From: Candidatus Opitulatrix roisinitermitis | Lineage (GTDB): Bacteria > Actinomycetota > Actinomycetes > Actinomycetales > Bifidobacteriaceae | DNA: 14,088 nt | Reading direction: 5' to 3' | Assembly (NCBI GenBank): GCA_031288055.1 | Contig: JAITSD010000100.1 | Span: forward strand, 1 to 14,088 | Part shown: one piece after another, positions 5,477 through 12,433 of the stretch | How positions within the stretch are numbered: position 1 is the stretch's first letter | How the letters are laid out: each line of letters starts with the position of its first letter | Position numbers and translations under genes: made by a program | The notes under the pieces: model-generated | Told to the model about the DNA's origin: nothing | The model's input: the letters and a program-made list of their open reading frames with translations, nothing else | The model's database searches: none

Positions 5477-6895
5477 ATGAATAAACAAAAGATTATTAAT
5501 TTAATCGAAAAATATAATATTAGATTTATTAATGTGCGATTTATAGATTTGCCAGGGGTTCAACAACACTTAAATATTCCAGTTCAGATGTTTTTAGACA
5601 CAGTTATTGATGATGGTTTGGCTTTTGATGGTTCGTCAATCAATGGTTTTCAAACTATTGACCAATCTGATTTAAAGCTGACACCAGATTTAGATACAGT
5701 TTATGTGGATCCATTTAAAAAACAACCAACTTTAGCTATTTCTTTTAGTGTGGTAGATCCTATAACAAATCAAGCTTATGCTAAAGACCCTAGACAAGTA
5801 GCTTTTAAAACCGAGAAATATTTAAAATCAAGTGGTATAGCTGATCAAGCTTGGTTTGCCCCGGAAGCTGAGTTTTATATATTTGATGATATTAGATTTA
5901 ATACTTCTATAAATGAGGGCTATTATAAAATAGATTCCACTGAGGGAGCTTGGAATACGGGTACTTATTATGACGAGGGTAATTCTGGGCATCGACCTAA
6001 AATTAAAGGCGGTTATTTTCCTGTTCCGCCAATTGATCAAACAGCTGATATAAGAGATAAAATTGTGGTTAATTTACAAAATGCTGGTTTTTCTATAGAG
6101 AGGTCTCATCACGAAGTTGGAACAGCTGGTCAACAAGAGATAAATTATAAGTTTTCTACATTGACCAGAGCAGCTGATGATTTAATGACTTTTAAATACA
6201 TTGTTAAAAACACTTGTTTTAAAGAGGATAAAACCGCTACTTTTTTACCAAAACCGTTATTTGATGATAATGGCTCTGGTATGCATTGTCACCAATCATT
6301 ATGGAAAGACGGCAAGTCATTATTTTTTGATAAAAATAAATATGGGCAATTATCTGATATAGCTCGTTGGTATATAGGCGGTATTATTCGTCACGCCCCA
6401 TCTATTTTAGCTTTTACTAATCCAACCACTAATTCCTATAGGCGTTTAGTACCTGGATTTGAGGCGCCAACTTATCTAGTTTATTCAGAGAGAAATCGTT
6501 CAGCGGCTATTAGAATACCTATTACGGGTTCTTCACCAGCAGCTAAAAGAATTGAATTTCGTATACCTGACCCATCCTCTAATCCTTATTTGGCTTTTTC
6601 TGCTCAAATATTAGCTGGTGTAGATGGTATTTTGAATAAAATTGAACCGCCTAAGCCAGTGGACGAAAACTTATATGCTATGTCAGCTAAGAAGTTATCT
6701 AGAATTAAAACTGTGCCTAATTCTTTGGAGGAATCTTTAGAAGCTTTAGATAAAGACAAAGACTTTTTGTTAGCTGGTGATTGTTTTACACAAAATTTAA
6801 TAGATACATGGATAGATTATAAATATACTAATGAAATTGAATATTTAAGAGTCCGTCCAACTCCTGGGGAATTTGAACTATACTTTGATATTTAA
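5477..6895 (+). CDS. glnA: Type I glutamine synthetase
   Basis: Makes glutamine from glutamate, ammonia and ATP, the main entry of ammonia into metabolism; a cytoplasmic dodecamer. At 472 aa it has the normal GSI length. The N-terminal beta-grasp domain carries DGSSI (51-55). The catalytic domain shows PEAEFYIFD (about 133-141), the HHEVGTAGQQEINYKF block, GSGMHCHQSLWKDG, the ATP/glutamate-binding NPTTNSYRRLVPGFEAP, and RNRSAAIRIP. The adenylylation tyrosine of GSI-beta enzymes is present as Tyr400 (NLY), but the following residues read AMSAKK instead of the usual DLPPEE, so recognition by a GlnE-type adenylyltransferase is uncertain. GlnE is not in this window. The gene follows DUF4191 by 5 nt with only a weak GGA upstream, so it depends on coupling. 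Its TAA stop is directly followed by the nadE ATG. Confidence 0.97.
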   Translation: MNKQKIINLIEKYNIRFINVRFIDLPGVQQHLNIPVQMFLDTVIDDGLAFDGSSINGFQTIDQSDLKLTPDLDTVYVDPFKKQPTLAISFSVVDPITNQAYAKDPRQVAFKTEKYLKSSGIADQAWFAPEAEFYIFDDIRFNTSINEGYYKIDSTEGAWNTGTYYDEGNSGHRPKIKGGYFPVPPIDQTADIRDKIVVNLQNAGFSIERSHHEVGTAGQQEINYKFSTLTRAADDLMTFKYIVKNTCFKEDKTATFLPKPLFDDNGSGMHCHQSLWKDGKSLFFDKNKYGQLSDIARWYIGGIIRHAPSILAFTNPTTNSYRRLVPGFEAPTYLVYSERNRSAAIRIPITGSSPAAKRIEFRIPDPSSNPYLAFSAQILAGVDGILNKIEPPKPVDENLYAMSAKKLSRIKTVPNSLEESLEALDKDKDFLLAGDCFTQNLIDTWIDYKYTNEIEYLRVRPTPGEFELYFDI

Positions 6896-8596
6896 ATGAA
6901 AATAGCTTTAGCCCAAGTTAATACTAAGGTGGCTGATATACAGGCTAACCTTGATAAAATAGTCGCTTATTCTGTTAAAGCTAAATTAGCTGGTGCTAAA
7001 ATTGTTATTTTTCCAGAAATGACCATATCGGGTTACCCCATAAAAGATTTGGCTCAGTTAGATGATTTTGTTAAAAATTGTCAAATGGCTTTAACTAAAT
7101 TAGCTAGTCAAACCTCTAAAACGGGTCAATTATCTGGTTGCCAATTAGTTTTAGGTACCCCAGTAAAATCTAATACCAATAAACCTTATAATTGTTTAGC
7201 TATAATAGCTGATGGTAAAGTTGATTATAAATATTTTAAATCACAATTACCAAATTATAATGAATTTGACGAATTAAGAAATTATCAAGCTGGAAATAGT
7301 TTGGTTATTCATTATGCTAATGACGATGATGAAGTTTTTAGTTTTTGCCCTTTAATTTGTGAAGATATTTGGCCACTTGAGTCGGGTGATTGGTTTGTCA
7401 AAGATTTCGATTTGCCACTTTTTGAGTTAGTCAATGCTGTGATAGTAATTAATTCTTCGCCCTATAACGACAAAAAAATCGTACGTAGAGATAAAGTTGT
7501 GTCTGATTTTGCTCGTAGAGTTAAAAAGGATGTTATATATGTTAATCAAGTGGGTGGTGAAGATAATTTAATTTTTGACGGTTCTTCATTTGTGGTTAAT
7601 AATTTAGGTTTCAAAGTTTTACAGATGCCTAGTTTTGTTGAGGGTTTAACTATTTATGATAGCCTCGCCAAAAATCCAGTTATAACTAGCCGAATAGATC
7701 AAACAGCCAATATGTATAGAGCTATTGTTTTATCAATTTATGATTATTTAAAAAAGAATAATTTTAGTAAAGTTATTGTTGGTTCAAGCGGTGGTATTGA
7801 TTCGTCCTTAGTGGCTACTTTAGCAGTTGACGCTTTAGGTAGCGACAATGTTAAATTAGTAGCTTTACCGTCTAAGTTTTCGTCTAAGGAATCAGTGCAT
7901 GATGCTAAACAATTAGCTTATAATTTAAAAACCGATATTATTGTTTTGCCAATTGATGAATATCTAGATAATTTTCAAAATGATTTAGAATTGCCTGGTT
8001 TAGCTTATGAAAATATTCAGTCCCGTCTAAGAGGGCTAATTTTGATGTCTTTAGCCAATAAGCATAAAGCTTTAGTTTTAGCACCGGGTAATAAATCTGA
8101 ATTAGCAGTTGGTTATTCCACGCTTTATGGCGATACTGTGGGAGCTTTTGCTCCTTTGAAAGATATTTATAAAACTCAGGTCTATAATTTAGCTAAATGG
8201 CGTAATAATATATCAAACAAAAATTATCAATTAAACCATATAGATGAGCTTAACTCAGTTAAGGAGTCAAAATTTGGCAAAGCTTTAAACAAATTAATAC
8301 CGACTTCTGTTTTAATTAAAGAGCCATCAGCTGAATTATCACCTGGCCAAAAAGATTCAGATACTTTGCCTGATTATAAATTATTAGATAAACTATTAGA
8401 CTTATTTATTGAAAAAAATAAATCAGTAGATGAGATTTTAGAACGCGGTTTTGATAGCGATATAACTCATAAAATTGCTCATCTAATTAGTAATTCAGAA
8501 TATAAAAGGCAACAATATCCGCCAGGGCCTAAATTAACAGTTAAGTCGTTTGGATTAGATCGTCGAATTCCTTTAGATTTTTCTTATACCAAATAG
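6896..8596 (+). CDS. nadE: Glutamine-dependent NAD+ synthetase
   Basis: Last step of NAD+ synthesis: amidates deamido-NAD+ using ATP and ammonia released from glutamine. The 566 aa comprise an N-terminal nitrilase-type glutaminase domain (about 1-265) and a C-terminal synthetase domain (about 270-566). The glutaminase triad is Glu41 (FPEMTISGYP), Lys115 (KSQLPNY) and Cys155 (LICEDIW). The synthetase P-loop is SSGGIDSS (297-304), and the conserved PGNKSELAVGYSTLYGD lies at 397-413. All key residues are present, so it should be active with glutamine. The ATG begins at the base after the glnA stop (TAAATG), so translation is coupled and enzyme and substrate supply are linked. The last 56 nt overlap the end of the opposite-strand glycosyltransferase gene. 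The stop codon is TAG. Confidence 0.97.
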   Translation: MKIALAQVNTKVADIQANLDKIVAYSVKAKLAGAKIVIFPEMTISGYPIKDLAQLDDFVKNCQMALTKLASQTSKTGQLSGCQLVLGTPVKSNTNKPYNCLAIIADGKVDYKYFKSQLPNYNEFDELRNYQAGNSLVIHYANDDDEVFSFCPLICEDIWPLESGDWFVKDFDLPLFELVNAVIVINSSPYNDKKIVRRDKVVSDFARRVKKDVIYVNQVGGEDNLIFDGSSFVVNNLGFKVLQMPSFVEGLTIYDSLAKNPVITSRIDQTANMYRAIVLSIYDYLKKNNFSKVIVGSSGGIDSSLVATLAVDALGSDNVKLVALPSKFSSKESVHDAKQLAYNLKTDIIVLPIDEYLDNFQNDLELPGLAYENIQSRLRGLILMSLANKHKALVLAPGNKSELAVGYSTLYGDTVGAFAPLKDIYKTQVYNLAKWRNNISNKNYQLNHIDELNSVKESKFGKALNKLIPTSVLIKEPSAELSPGQKDSDTLPDYKLLDKLLDLFIEKNKSVDEILERGFDSDITHKIAHLISNSEYKRQQYPPGPKLTVKSFGLDRRIPLDFSYTK

Positions 8597-9554
8597 CCGG
8601 TTGCCAATTAGTTTGGCGTTTAATAATTTGCGATTTTTTGAAGCCTCGCCATAAAGCCCTAAATGAACTTTTATAAGTTTTATCAACTGACACAATTCTA
8701 ATAGTTTCTTTAGCCAGGGTTAAAAGGGTACCTATGGCAAAAGTTACAGGATTATAATCGCCGTAAAGTTTGTAATAATTGGCCATTAAACCACGATTTT
8801 TCATCATATTATATCGCACTAAATCAGAGGTACTTCGTAGATGTCTAGCTCCCAGATCAAGGTTTTTAACCTGCCTAGTTCTTTGTAAAATGGTTCCCTC
8901 AATATAAACTGGTTGAGTATATTTACTAGCTAAATAACCATAAATTGTATCATCCCAGTAAATAAAAAATCGAGGATCCGGATAGCCAATTTTATCTACT
9001 AAACTTTTATGAAAAATAGTTCCCTCAAAACAAGCTGTATTCATAGGTCTAATTTCATTGCGTTCTAACATAGATGAACTCAAAGGATTAGGAATACCTA
9101 AATGGGTATTAAAATTATATTGCCAATAAAAAGTACTTCTATCATAATCCAGTCTTTGACCTTGTATCATTTTATATTTTGACATTTTTGGTAACAAAAT
9201 ATCTAAAGCATAAGGTGTCATTTTGACATCATCGTCAACTAACCAAAACCATTTATAGCTGTCTAAATAAGCTGCCTTAGTACCAGTATAAAATCCGCCT
9301 GCTCCACCAGTATTTTTAGCTTGTGGCAAATATTTGAATTCTAGAGTTGTAAAATTGGTTTTAGAGTGTAATTTAGGAGTTGTTTGATTTAATTGTTTTA
9401 CAATTTGTTTAACTTCGGCGGAGTTATCATTGTCAACCACATATATAGCACCCACCATATGATTTAATTTAGTAATAGAATTAAGTAATATTTTTAACAA
9501 GTCAGTTCTTTTATAAGTTACTATCACAACCGCTATATCGGATGTTTCAATCAT
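8541..9554 (-). CDS. GT2-family glycosyltransferase (galactofuranosyl/rhamnosyltransferase-like)
   Basis: Transfers a sugar from a nucleotide donor to a cell-surface glycan; the exact sugar is unknown. The 337 aa form a GT-A domain without membrane helices. Visible elements are VAVIVTYKR-type strand 1 (8-16), VVDNDN (39-44), NTGGAGGF (81-88), the metal-binding acidic cluster WFWLVDDDV (102-110) and the WDD pair (200-202) that supplies the catalytic base in GlfT2-like enzymes. The C-terminal helical part has RHLRSTSDLVRYNMMKNRG, near the conserved H and RYY-RN of this group. NTGGAGGF plus DDD plus WDD is the pattern of the GlfT2/rhamnosyltransferase branch. The ATG at 9554 lies 6 nt after a perfect TATAAT, so the mRNA is probably leaderless. 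Its 3' end overlaps nadE by 56 nt in tail-to-tail orientation. No other glycan gene is in the window. Confidence 0.88.
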   Translation of the reverse strand: MIETSDIAVVIVTYKRTDLLKILLNSITKLNHMVGAIYVVDNDNSAEVKQIVKQLNQTTPKLHSKTNFTTLEFKYLPQAKNTGGAGGFYTGTKAAYLDSYKWFWLVDDDVKMTPYALDILLPKMSKYKMIQGQRLDYDRSTFYWQYNFNTHLGIPNPLSSSMLERNEIRPMNTACFEGTIFHKSLVDKIGYPDPRFFIYWDDTIYGYLASKYTQPVYIEGTILQRTRQVKNLDLGARHLRSTSDLVRYNMMKNRGLMANYYKLYGDYNPVTFAIGTLLTLAKETIRIVSVDKTYKSSFRALWRGFKKSQIIKRQTNWQPAIWYKKNLKEFDDLIQTT

Positions 9555-9560
9555 ATATAA

Positions 9561-9569
9561 ATTATAGCA
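9561..9569 (-). promoter_or_regulatory. Extended -10 promoter of the glycosyltransferase gene, leaderless
   Basis: The minus strand reads TGCTATAAT, a perfect extended -10, and the hexamer ends 6 nt before the ATG at 9554. No Shine-Dalgarno sequence is present. It is identical to the 9-mer serving the ABC exporter. Confidence 0.65.
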
Positions 9570-9734
9570 TTATTTGTTAATTCCCTTTTTAGCAAATAAT
9601 TATTAGACTTTTTTATCAAACAATTTAACACTAATTAATTTAAGTTGTTATTAGCCTAACTTTTTATAAAGATTTAAAATGCTTAAATAAGCCAATTTAA
9701 ATAGTTTTTTATAGTATTATTAATGTGTGACTTG

Positions 9735-9749
9735 ATAAAGTTACTTTAT
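9735..9749. repeat. 15-bp perfect inverted repeat, possible deoD operator
   Basis: ATAAAGT-T-ACTTTAT, two perfect 7-bp arms around one base, 32 nt upstream of the deoD ATG. It overlaps a possible -10 (TATAGT, 9747-9752), where a repressor would block RNA polymerase. The rest of the 227-bp divergent spacer 9555-9781 is AT-rich, with no gene seen. Confidence 0.4.
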
Positions 9750-9752
9750 AGT
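9747..9752 (+). promoter_or_regulatory. Possible -10 of deoD
   Basis: TATAGT, followed by a leader of about 22-24 nt containing GAAAGGAAA as ribosome site. There is no clear -35. TATAGT at 9710-9715 and TGTAAT at 9758-9763 are alternatives, so this is a weak call. Confidence 0.3.
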
Positions 9753-9781
9753 TTGTTTGTAATAGTTTTAGAAAGGAAAAT

Positions 9782-10507
9782 ATGCCTACACCACATAATG
9801 AAGCTACTCGAGACCAAATTGCTCCAACTGTTTTAATGCCTGGAGATCCTTTAAGAGCTAAGTTTATTGCTGAAAACTTTTTAATTAATCCAGTTTTAGT
9901 TAATCAGATTAGAAATAATTTAACATTTACGGGAACTTATAAGGACAAACGGATAACTGTTATGTCTAGCGGTATGGGTATGCCCTCTATTGGTATTTAC
10001 TCTTATGAATTATTTTCTATGTATGGCGTGGAAAATATTATAAGGGTTGGATCAGCTGGAGCTTATTCAGCTGATTTAAATGTTTACGATGTAATTTTAG
10101 CTAAAGATGCTTATTCAGTTAGTACATTTGCTGAATTTCAGTCAGGTTTTGAAGGCGATGTTTTACCTGCTTCCCAACAATTAAACGATGTATTAATAGC
10201 AGCTGCTAAAGATTTAAATTTGCCAGTTAAAATTGGTAGAGTCCATTCCACAGATGTTTTTTATAGACAAGCTGACAAGGATTCTGAACCAGCTTGGCAG
10301 AGAATGAAAGAGGAACATAATTGTGATTGTGTGGAAATGGAATCTTTTGCTTTATTTAATATTGCTAAGATTTTAGGTAAAAAAGCTGCTTGTATTTTAA
10401 CAGTGTCTGATTCTTTTGTTAAAGATCAAGACACCACAGCTGAGGAAAGGCAAAGTTCTTTCACAGATATGATGAAAGTGGCTTTAGAGGCTGGCATTAA
10501 ATTATAA
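9782..10507 (+). CDS. deoD: Purine-nucleoside phosphorylase, DeoD (hexameric) type
   Basis: Splits purine (deoxy)nucleosides with phosphate into base and (deoxy)ribose-1-phosphate for purine salvage; a cytoplasmic homohexamer. The 241 aa match the family length. Residues seen are His5 (TPH), the phosphate-binding GDPLR with Arg25, Arg44 (RNNLTFTGTY), Arg88 and Ser91 (RVGSAGA), the nucleoside-binding EMES with Glu185-Met186-Glu187, and the catalytic Asp210 (TVSDSF). The C-terminal TTAEERQSSFTDMMKVALEAG is also typical. The numbering is shifted slightly from the E. coli enzyme but all functional residues are present. The start is fixed by a strong Shine-Dalgarno (GAAAGGAAA, 9771-9779) and by the MPTPHN start. 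It is preceded by a divergent spacer with a 15-bp inverted repeat, so it may be regulated. The hemW gene follows after 10 nt. Confidence 0.95.
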   Translation: MPTPHNEATRDQIAPTVLMPGDPLRAKFIAENFLINPVLVNQIRNNLTFTGTYKDKRITVMSSGMGMPSIGIYSYELFSMYGVENIIRVGSAGAYSADLNVYDVILAKDAYSVSTFAEFQSGFEGDVLPASQQLNDVLIAAAKDLNLPVKIGRVHSTDVFYRQADKDSEPAWQRMKEEHNCDCVEMESFALFNIAKILGKKAACILTVSDSFVKDQDTTAEERQSSFTDMMKVALEAGIKL

Positions 10508-10508
10508 T
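10503..10508 (+). promoter_or_regulatory. TATAAT -10 box overlapping the deoD stop, for hemW
   Basis: A perfect TATAAT spans the TAA stop of deoD (10505-10507) and ends 9 nt before the GTG of hemW, which has no Shine-Dalgarno sequence. This fits a leaderless or very short-leader start. Read-through from deoD is also possible. Confidence 0.35.
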
Positions 10509-10517
10509 TTAAACTTT

Positions 10518-11705
10518 GTGATAACTGATAATTTTGGTATTTATATACATATACCAGCTTGTCTAAAAAAGTGTGGTTATTGTGATTTTAATACTTATCA
10601 ATTATCTGATAAAAAAATATCTGGGGTTCTTTTAGATAATTATGTTAAAGCTTTATGCCATGAAATAGTTCAAGCTCCTAATAGGCTGATTAACCTTGTT
10701 AAGACGGGTGAAAATAGGTCAACTCAAACTGTTAATAGTTTTGTCAAATGGAAGTTTAATTATGGTAAAATAAGTACTATTTTTTTGGGTGGCGGTACGC
10801 CCACACTTTTATCAGTTAAACACCTAAAGCAGATTTTTCAAGCTATTTGTAATTCATTTACTATAGATAAATCGGCTGAAATTACTATGGAAGCTAATCC
10901 AGATACTGTTGATTATGATTATTTAGAGCAAATATATAGTTTAGGAGTTAATCGTTTATCTATAGGTGTTCAGAGTTTTAATACTGATATTTTGCGGGTT
11001 TTAGATAGAACACATAATCCAGCCAATGTTTTGTCAGCGGTAAATTGGGCTAATCAAATAGGATTTAATATTTCTCTAGATTTAATTTACGGTGTACCCA
11101 AAATGTCTTTAGATATTTGGCAAAAAACTCTGAAAACAGCTTTACAATTACCAATAAAACATATATCTTGTTATGCTTTAACTTTGAGTGACACAGTGCC
11201 TTTAGCTAAGAGTATAGATAGTGGGCAATATAAGGCTTTGGATGAAAAACTAGTGGCTAAGTTTTATCTTTTGGCTGACAAATTGTTGGCACGGGCTGGG
11301 TGGGAATGGTATGAGATTTCCAATTGGTCTAAGGGCAAAAAATACCGCTCTCAACATAATTTAGCTTATTGGCAGGGTGGACAATGGTTAGGTTTTGGTG
11401 CTGGAGCAGCTTCATCGTTGGCAAATTTTAGGTTAGTTAATCCTAATTTACCCAGTGATTATATTAAAGGTAAACCAGCAAAAATGGAAAAACTAAATTC
11501 TGAACAGTTAATTATTGAAAAAATTATGTTACAAACTCGAACTAGATATGGTTTAAAAATGGTTGATTTAGATTTTAATTTTGCTAAACTTGCTAACTTA
11601 TTGAAACTAGATTTAATTGATAAATCTGAATTAGAACTTGGGATTATTGTACCAACTATTAAAGGCCGACTTTTGCACAATCAATTAATTCAAGCATTTT
11701 TATAG
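10518..11705 (+). CDS. hemW: Radical SAM protein HemW (heme chaperone, formerly annotated as coproporphyrinogen III oxidase-like)
   Basis: HemW proteins bind a [4Fe-4S] cluster and SAM and act in haem delivery rather than as the oxygen-independent coproporphyrinogen oxidase HemN. The 395 aa begin with IYIHIPACLKKCGYCDF. The cluster cysteines are Cys15, Cys19 and Cys22 (CX3CX2C) followed by Phe24, the HemW form, whereas HemN has a fourth cysteine there. SAM-contacting GGGTPTLL follows at 91-98, then the ITMEANPDT block, RLSIGVQSF, and LDLIYGVP. The C-terminal HemN_C-like domain has WYEISNWSK and YWQGGQWLGFGAGA. About 20-25 residues more than usual separate the cysteine motif from GGGTP. The start is a GTG without a ribosome site, chosen because homology begins within seven codons of it. 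No haem-biosynthesis gene is nearby. The stop codon is TAG. Confidence 0.93.
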   Translation: MITDNFGIYIHIPACLKKCGYCDFNTYQLSDKKISGVLLDNYVKALCHEIVQAPNRLINLVKTGENRSTQTVNSFVKWKFNYGKISTIFLGGGTPTLLSVKHLKQIFQAICNSFTIDKSAEITMEANPDTVDYDYLEQIYSLGVNRLSIGVQSFNTDILRVLDRTHNPANVLSAVNWANQIGFNISLDLIYGVPKMSLDIWQKTLKTALQLPIKHISCYALTLSDTVPLAKSIDSGQYKALDEKLVAKFYLLADKLLARAGWEWYEISNWSKGKKYRSQHNLAYWQGGQWLGFGAGAASSLANFRLVNPNLPSDYIKGKPAKMEKLNSEQLIIEKIMLQTRTRYGLKMVDLDFNFAKLANLLKLDLIDKSELELGIIVPTIKGRLLHNQLIQAFL

Positions 11706-11731
11706 ATTGGCAATTTCATAAAAAAGTTCTA

Positions 11732-11737
11732 TATACT
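11732..11737 (+). promoter_or_regulatory. -10 box for a leaderless transcript of the methyltransferase-like gene
   Basis: TATACT ends exactly 6 nt before the ATG at 11744 in the 38-nt gap after hemW. TTGGCA at 11707-11712 could be a -35 with a long 19-nt spacer. No Shine-Dalgarno sequence is present. Confidence 0.45.
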
Positions 11738-11743
11738 TAAAAT

Positions 11744-12433
11744 ATGATTAAAAATAAAGATGGATTTGTATTTAAATATGGGTCAATTTATAATGAGAAT
11801 ATAGATCAAGGAGCTAGACATTTAAAAAAACAAAGTGTTTTAGTAGATTTAATTGTGGCTGAACCAGTTATGAAAAAATCTCTGGCATGTAAACAGGATA
11901 CAGTTTTTATAAGTTCGGCCAGTTTTTTATTGAAAAAAGGCGGTTCTTTTTTAGTTTTTAGTCCTGTTGAGTTAATAGGACAAACTTTCCAGACAGCTAA
12001 AAAGGCTAAATTATTATATAAAAATATGTTAGTTTTTGAAGATTTGTCAAAATCGCCAAATGGCCAGTCCAAGAAGTTTTTTACATCCACCACTGTAGCT
12101 ATTTTATGGTTTATAAAACCAGGAGCTAAAGTTTATTTTAGTTCGCAAAACCTGCCCTATGTGTCGCCAGTTATAAAAGCTTCGTTTGATAAAGATTTTG
12201 ACAAATATGATGAGCGGGTGGTTAATAATCAAAAACCTATTAAAGTTTATAATAGACTTTTAAATTTCTTTTCTCAACAAAATGAGACTGTGCTTTTCAC
12301 CCATGCGGCAGGCGGAAGCGGAGTAATATCAGCTTTATCAATGAAAAGAAACTGGTTAGCCTTTGTCAATAATAGTGATATTTTTACAAAAACTAAGGAT
12401 AGAATTGATAAATTTAAAAACTCTAATAATTAA
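11744..12433 (+). CDS. Degenerate N4/N6 DNA methyltransferase homologue, probably catalytically dead
   Basis: The 229 aa follow the plan of a beta-class (permuted) N6-adenine/N4-cytosine DNA methyltransferase of the PF01555 type, but the key motifs are altered. Residues 15-43 align with the usual 'IY-GD---L--L-D-SVDLI-TDPPY' segment, yet the catalytic DPPY is replaced (VDLIVAEPVM, 34-43). LLKKGGSFLVF (62-72) matches the strand after motif IV. KNMLVFEDLSKSPNG and VAILWFIKPG match the 'W-K-----G' and 'E-IL-F-K' region. The C-terminal half matches 'KP---L-RL---T---D-VLDPFAGSGTT--A---GR--IGIE', but the SAM-binding DPFAGSGTT has become THAAGGSGVI (186-195). The reading frame is intact and has its own -10 box. 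No restriction gene is adjacent. The MFS gene starts inside its 3' end. Homology is inferred from motif order; loss of catalysis is inferred from the changed residues. It could be a DNA-binding pseudoenzyme or a slowly decaying remnant. Confidence 0.7.
   Translation: MIKNKDGFVFKYGSIYNENIDQGARHLKKQSVLVDLIVAEPVMKKSLACKQDTVFISSASFLLKKGGSFLVFSPVELIGQTFQTAKKAKLLYKNMLVFEDLSKSPNGQSKKFFTSTTVAILWFIKPGAKVYFSSQNLPYVSPVIKASFDKDFDKYDERVVNNQKPIKVYNRLLNFFSQQNETVLFTHAAGGSGVISALSMKRNWLAFVNNSDIFTKTKDRIDKFKNSNN
12394..12399 (+). promoter_or_regulatory. Ribosome binding site deciding the TTG start of the MFS gene
   Basis: TAAGGA lies 5 nt before the in-frame TTG at 12405. The earlier in-frame TTG at 12363 has no such site and would add 14 residues before the first membrane helix. 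The site lies inside the preceding gene, so the two are coupled. Confidence 0.6.

Noticed and set aside
9555..9781. Riboswitch or small RNA in the deoD spacer
   Set aside because: Apart from one short palindrome I see no extended stem structure, no purine-riboswitch-like core and no terminator hairpin; the spacer is simply AT-rich.
10518..11705. HemN, oxygen-independent coproporphyrinogen III oxidase
   Set aside because: The cluster motif is CX3CX2C followed by Phe, the HemW form; HemN has a fourth cysteine at that place.
12363..12404. Upstream TTG at 12363 as the start of the MFS gene
   Set aside because: No ribosome site before it, and it would add 14 non-conserved residues and a 71-nt overlap; the TTG at 12405 has TAAGGA 5 nt upstream.
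11744..12433. Active restriction-modification or phage-defence methyltransferase
   Set aside because: Catalytic DPPY and the canonical SAM motif are both changed, and no endonuclease, specificity subunit or other defence gene is adjacent.
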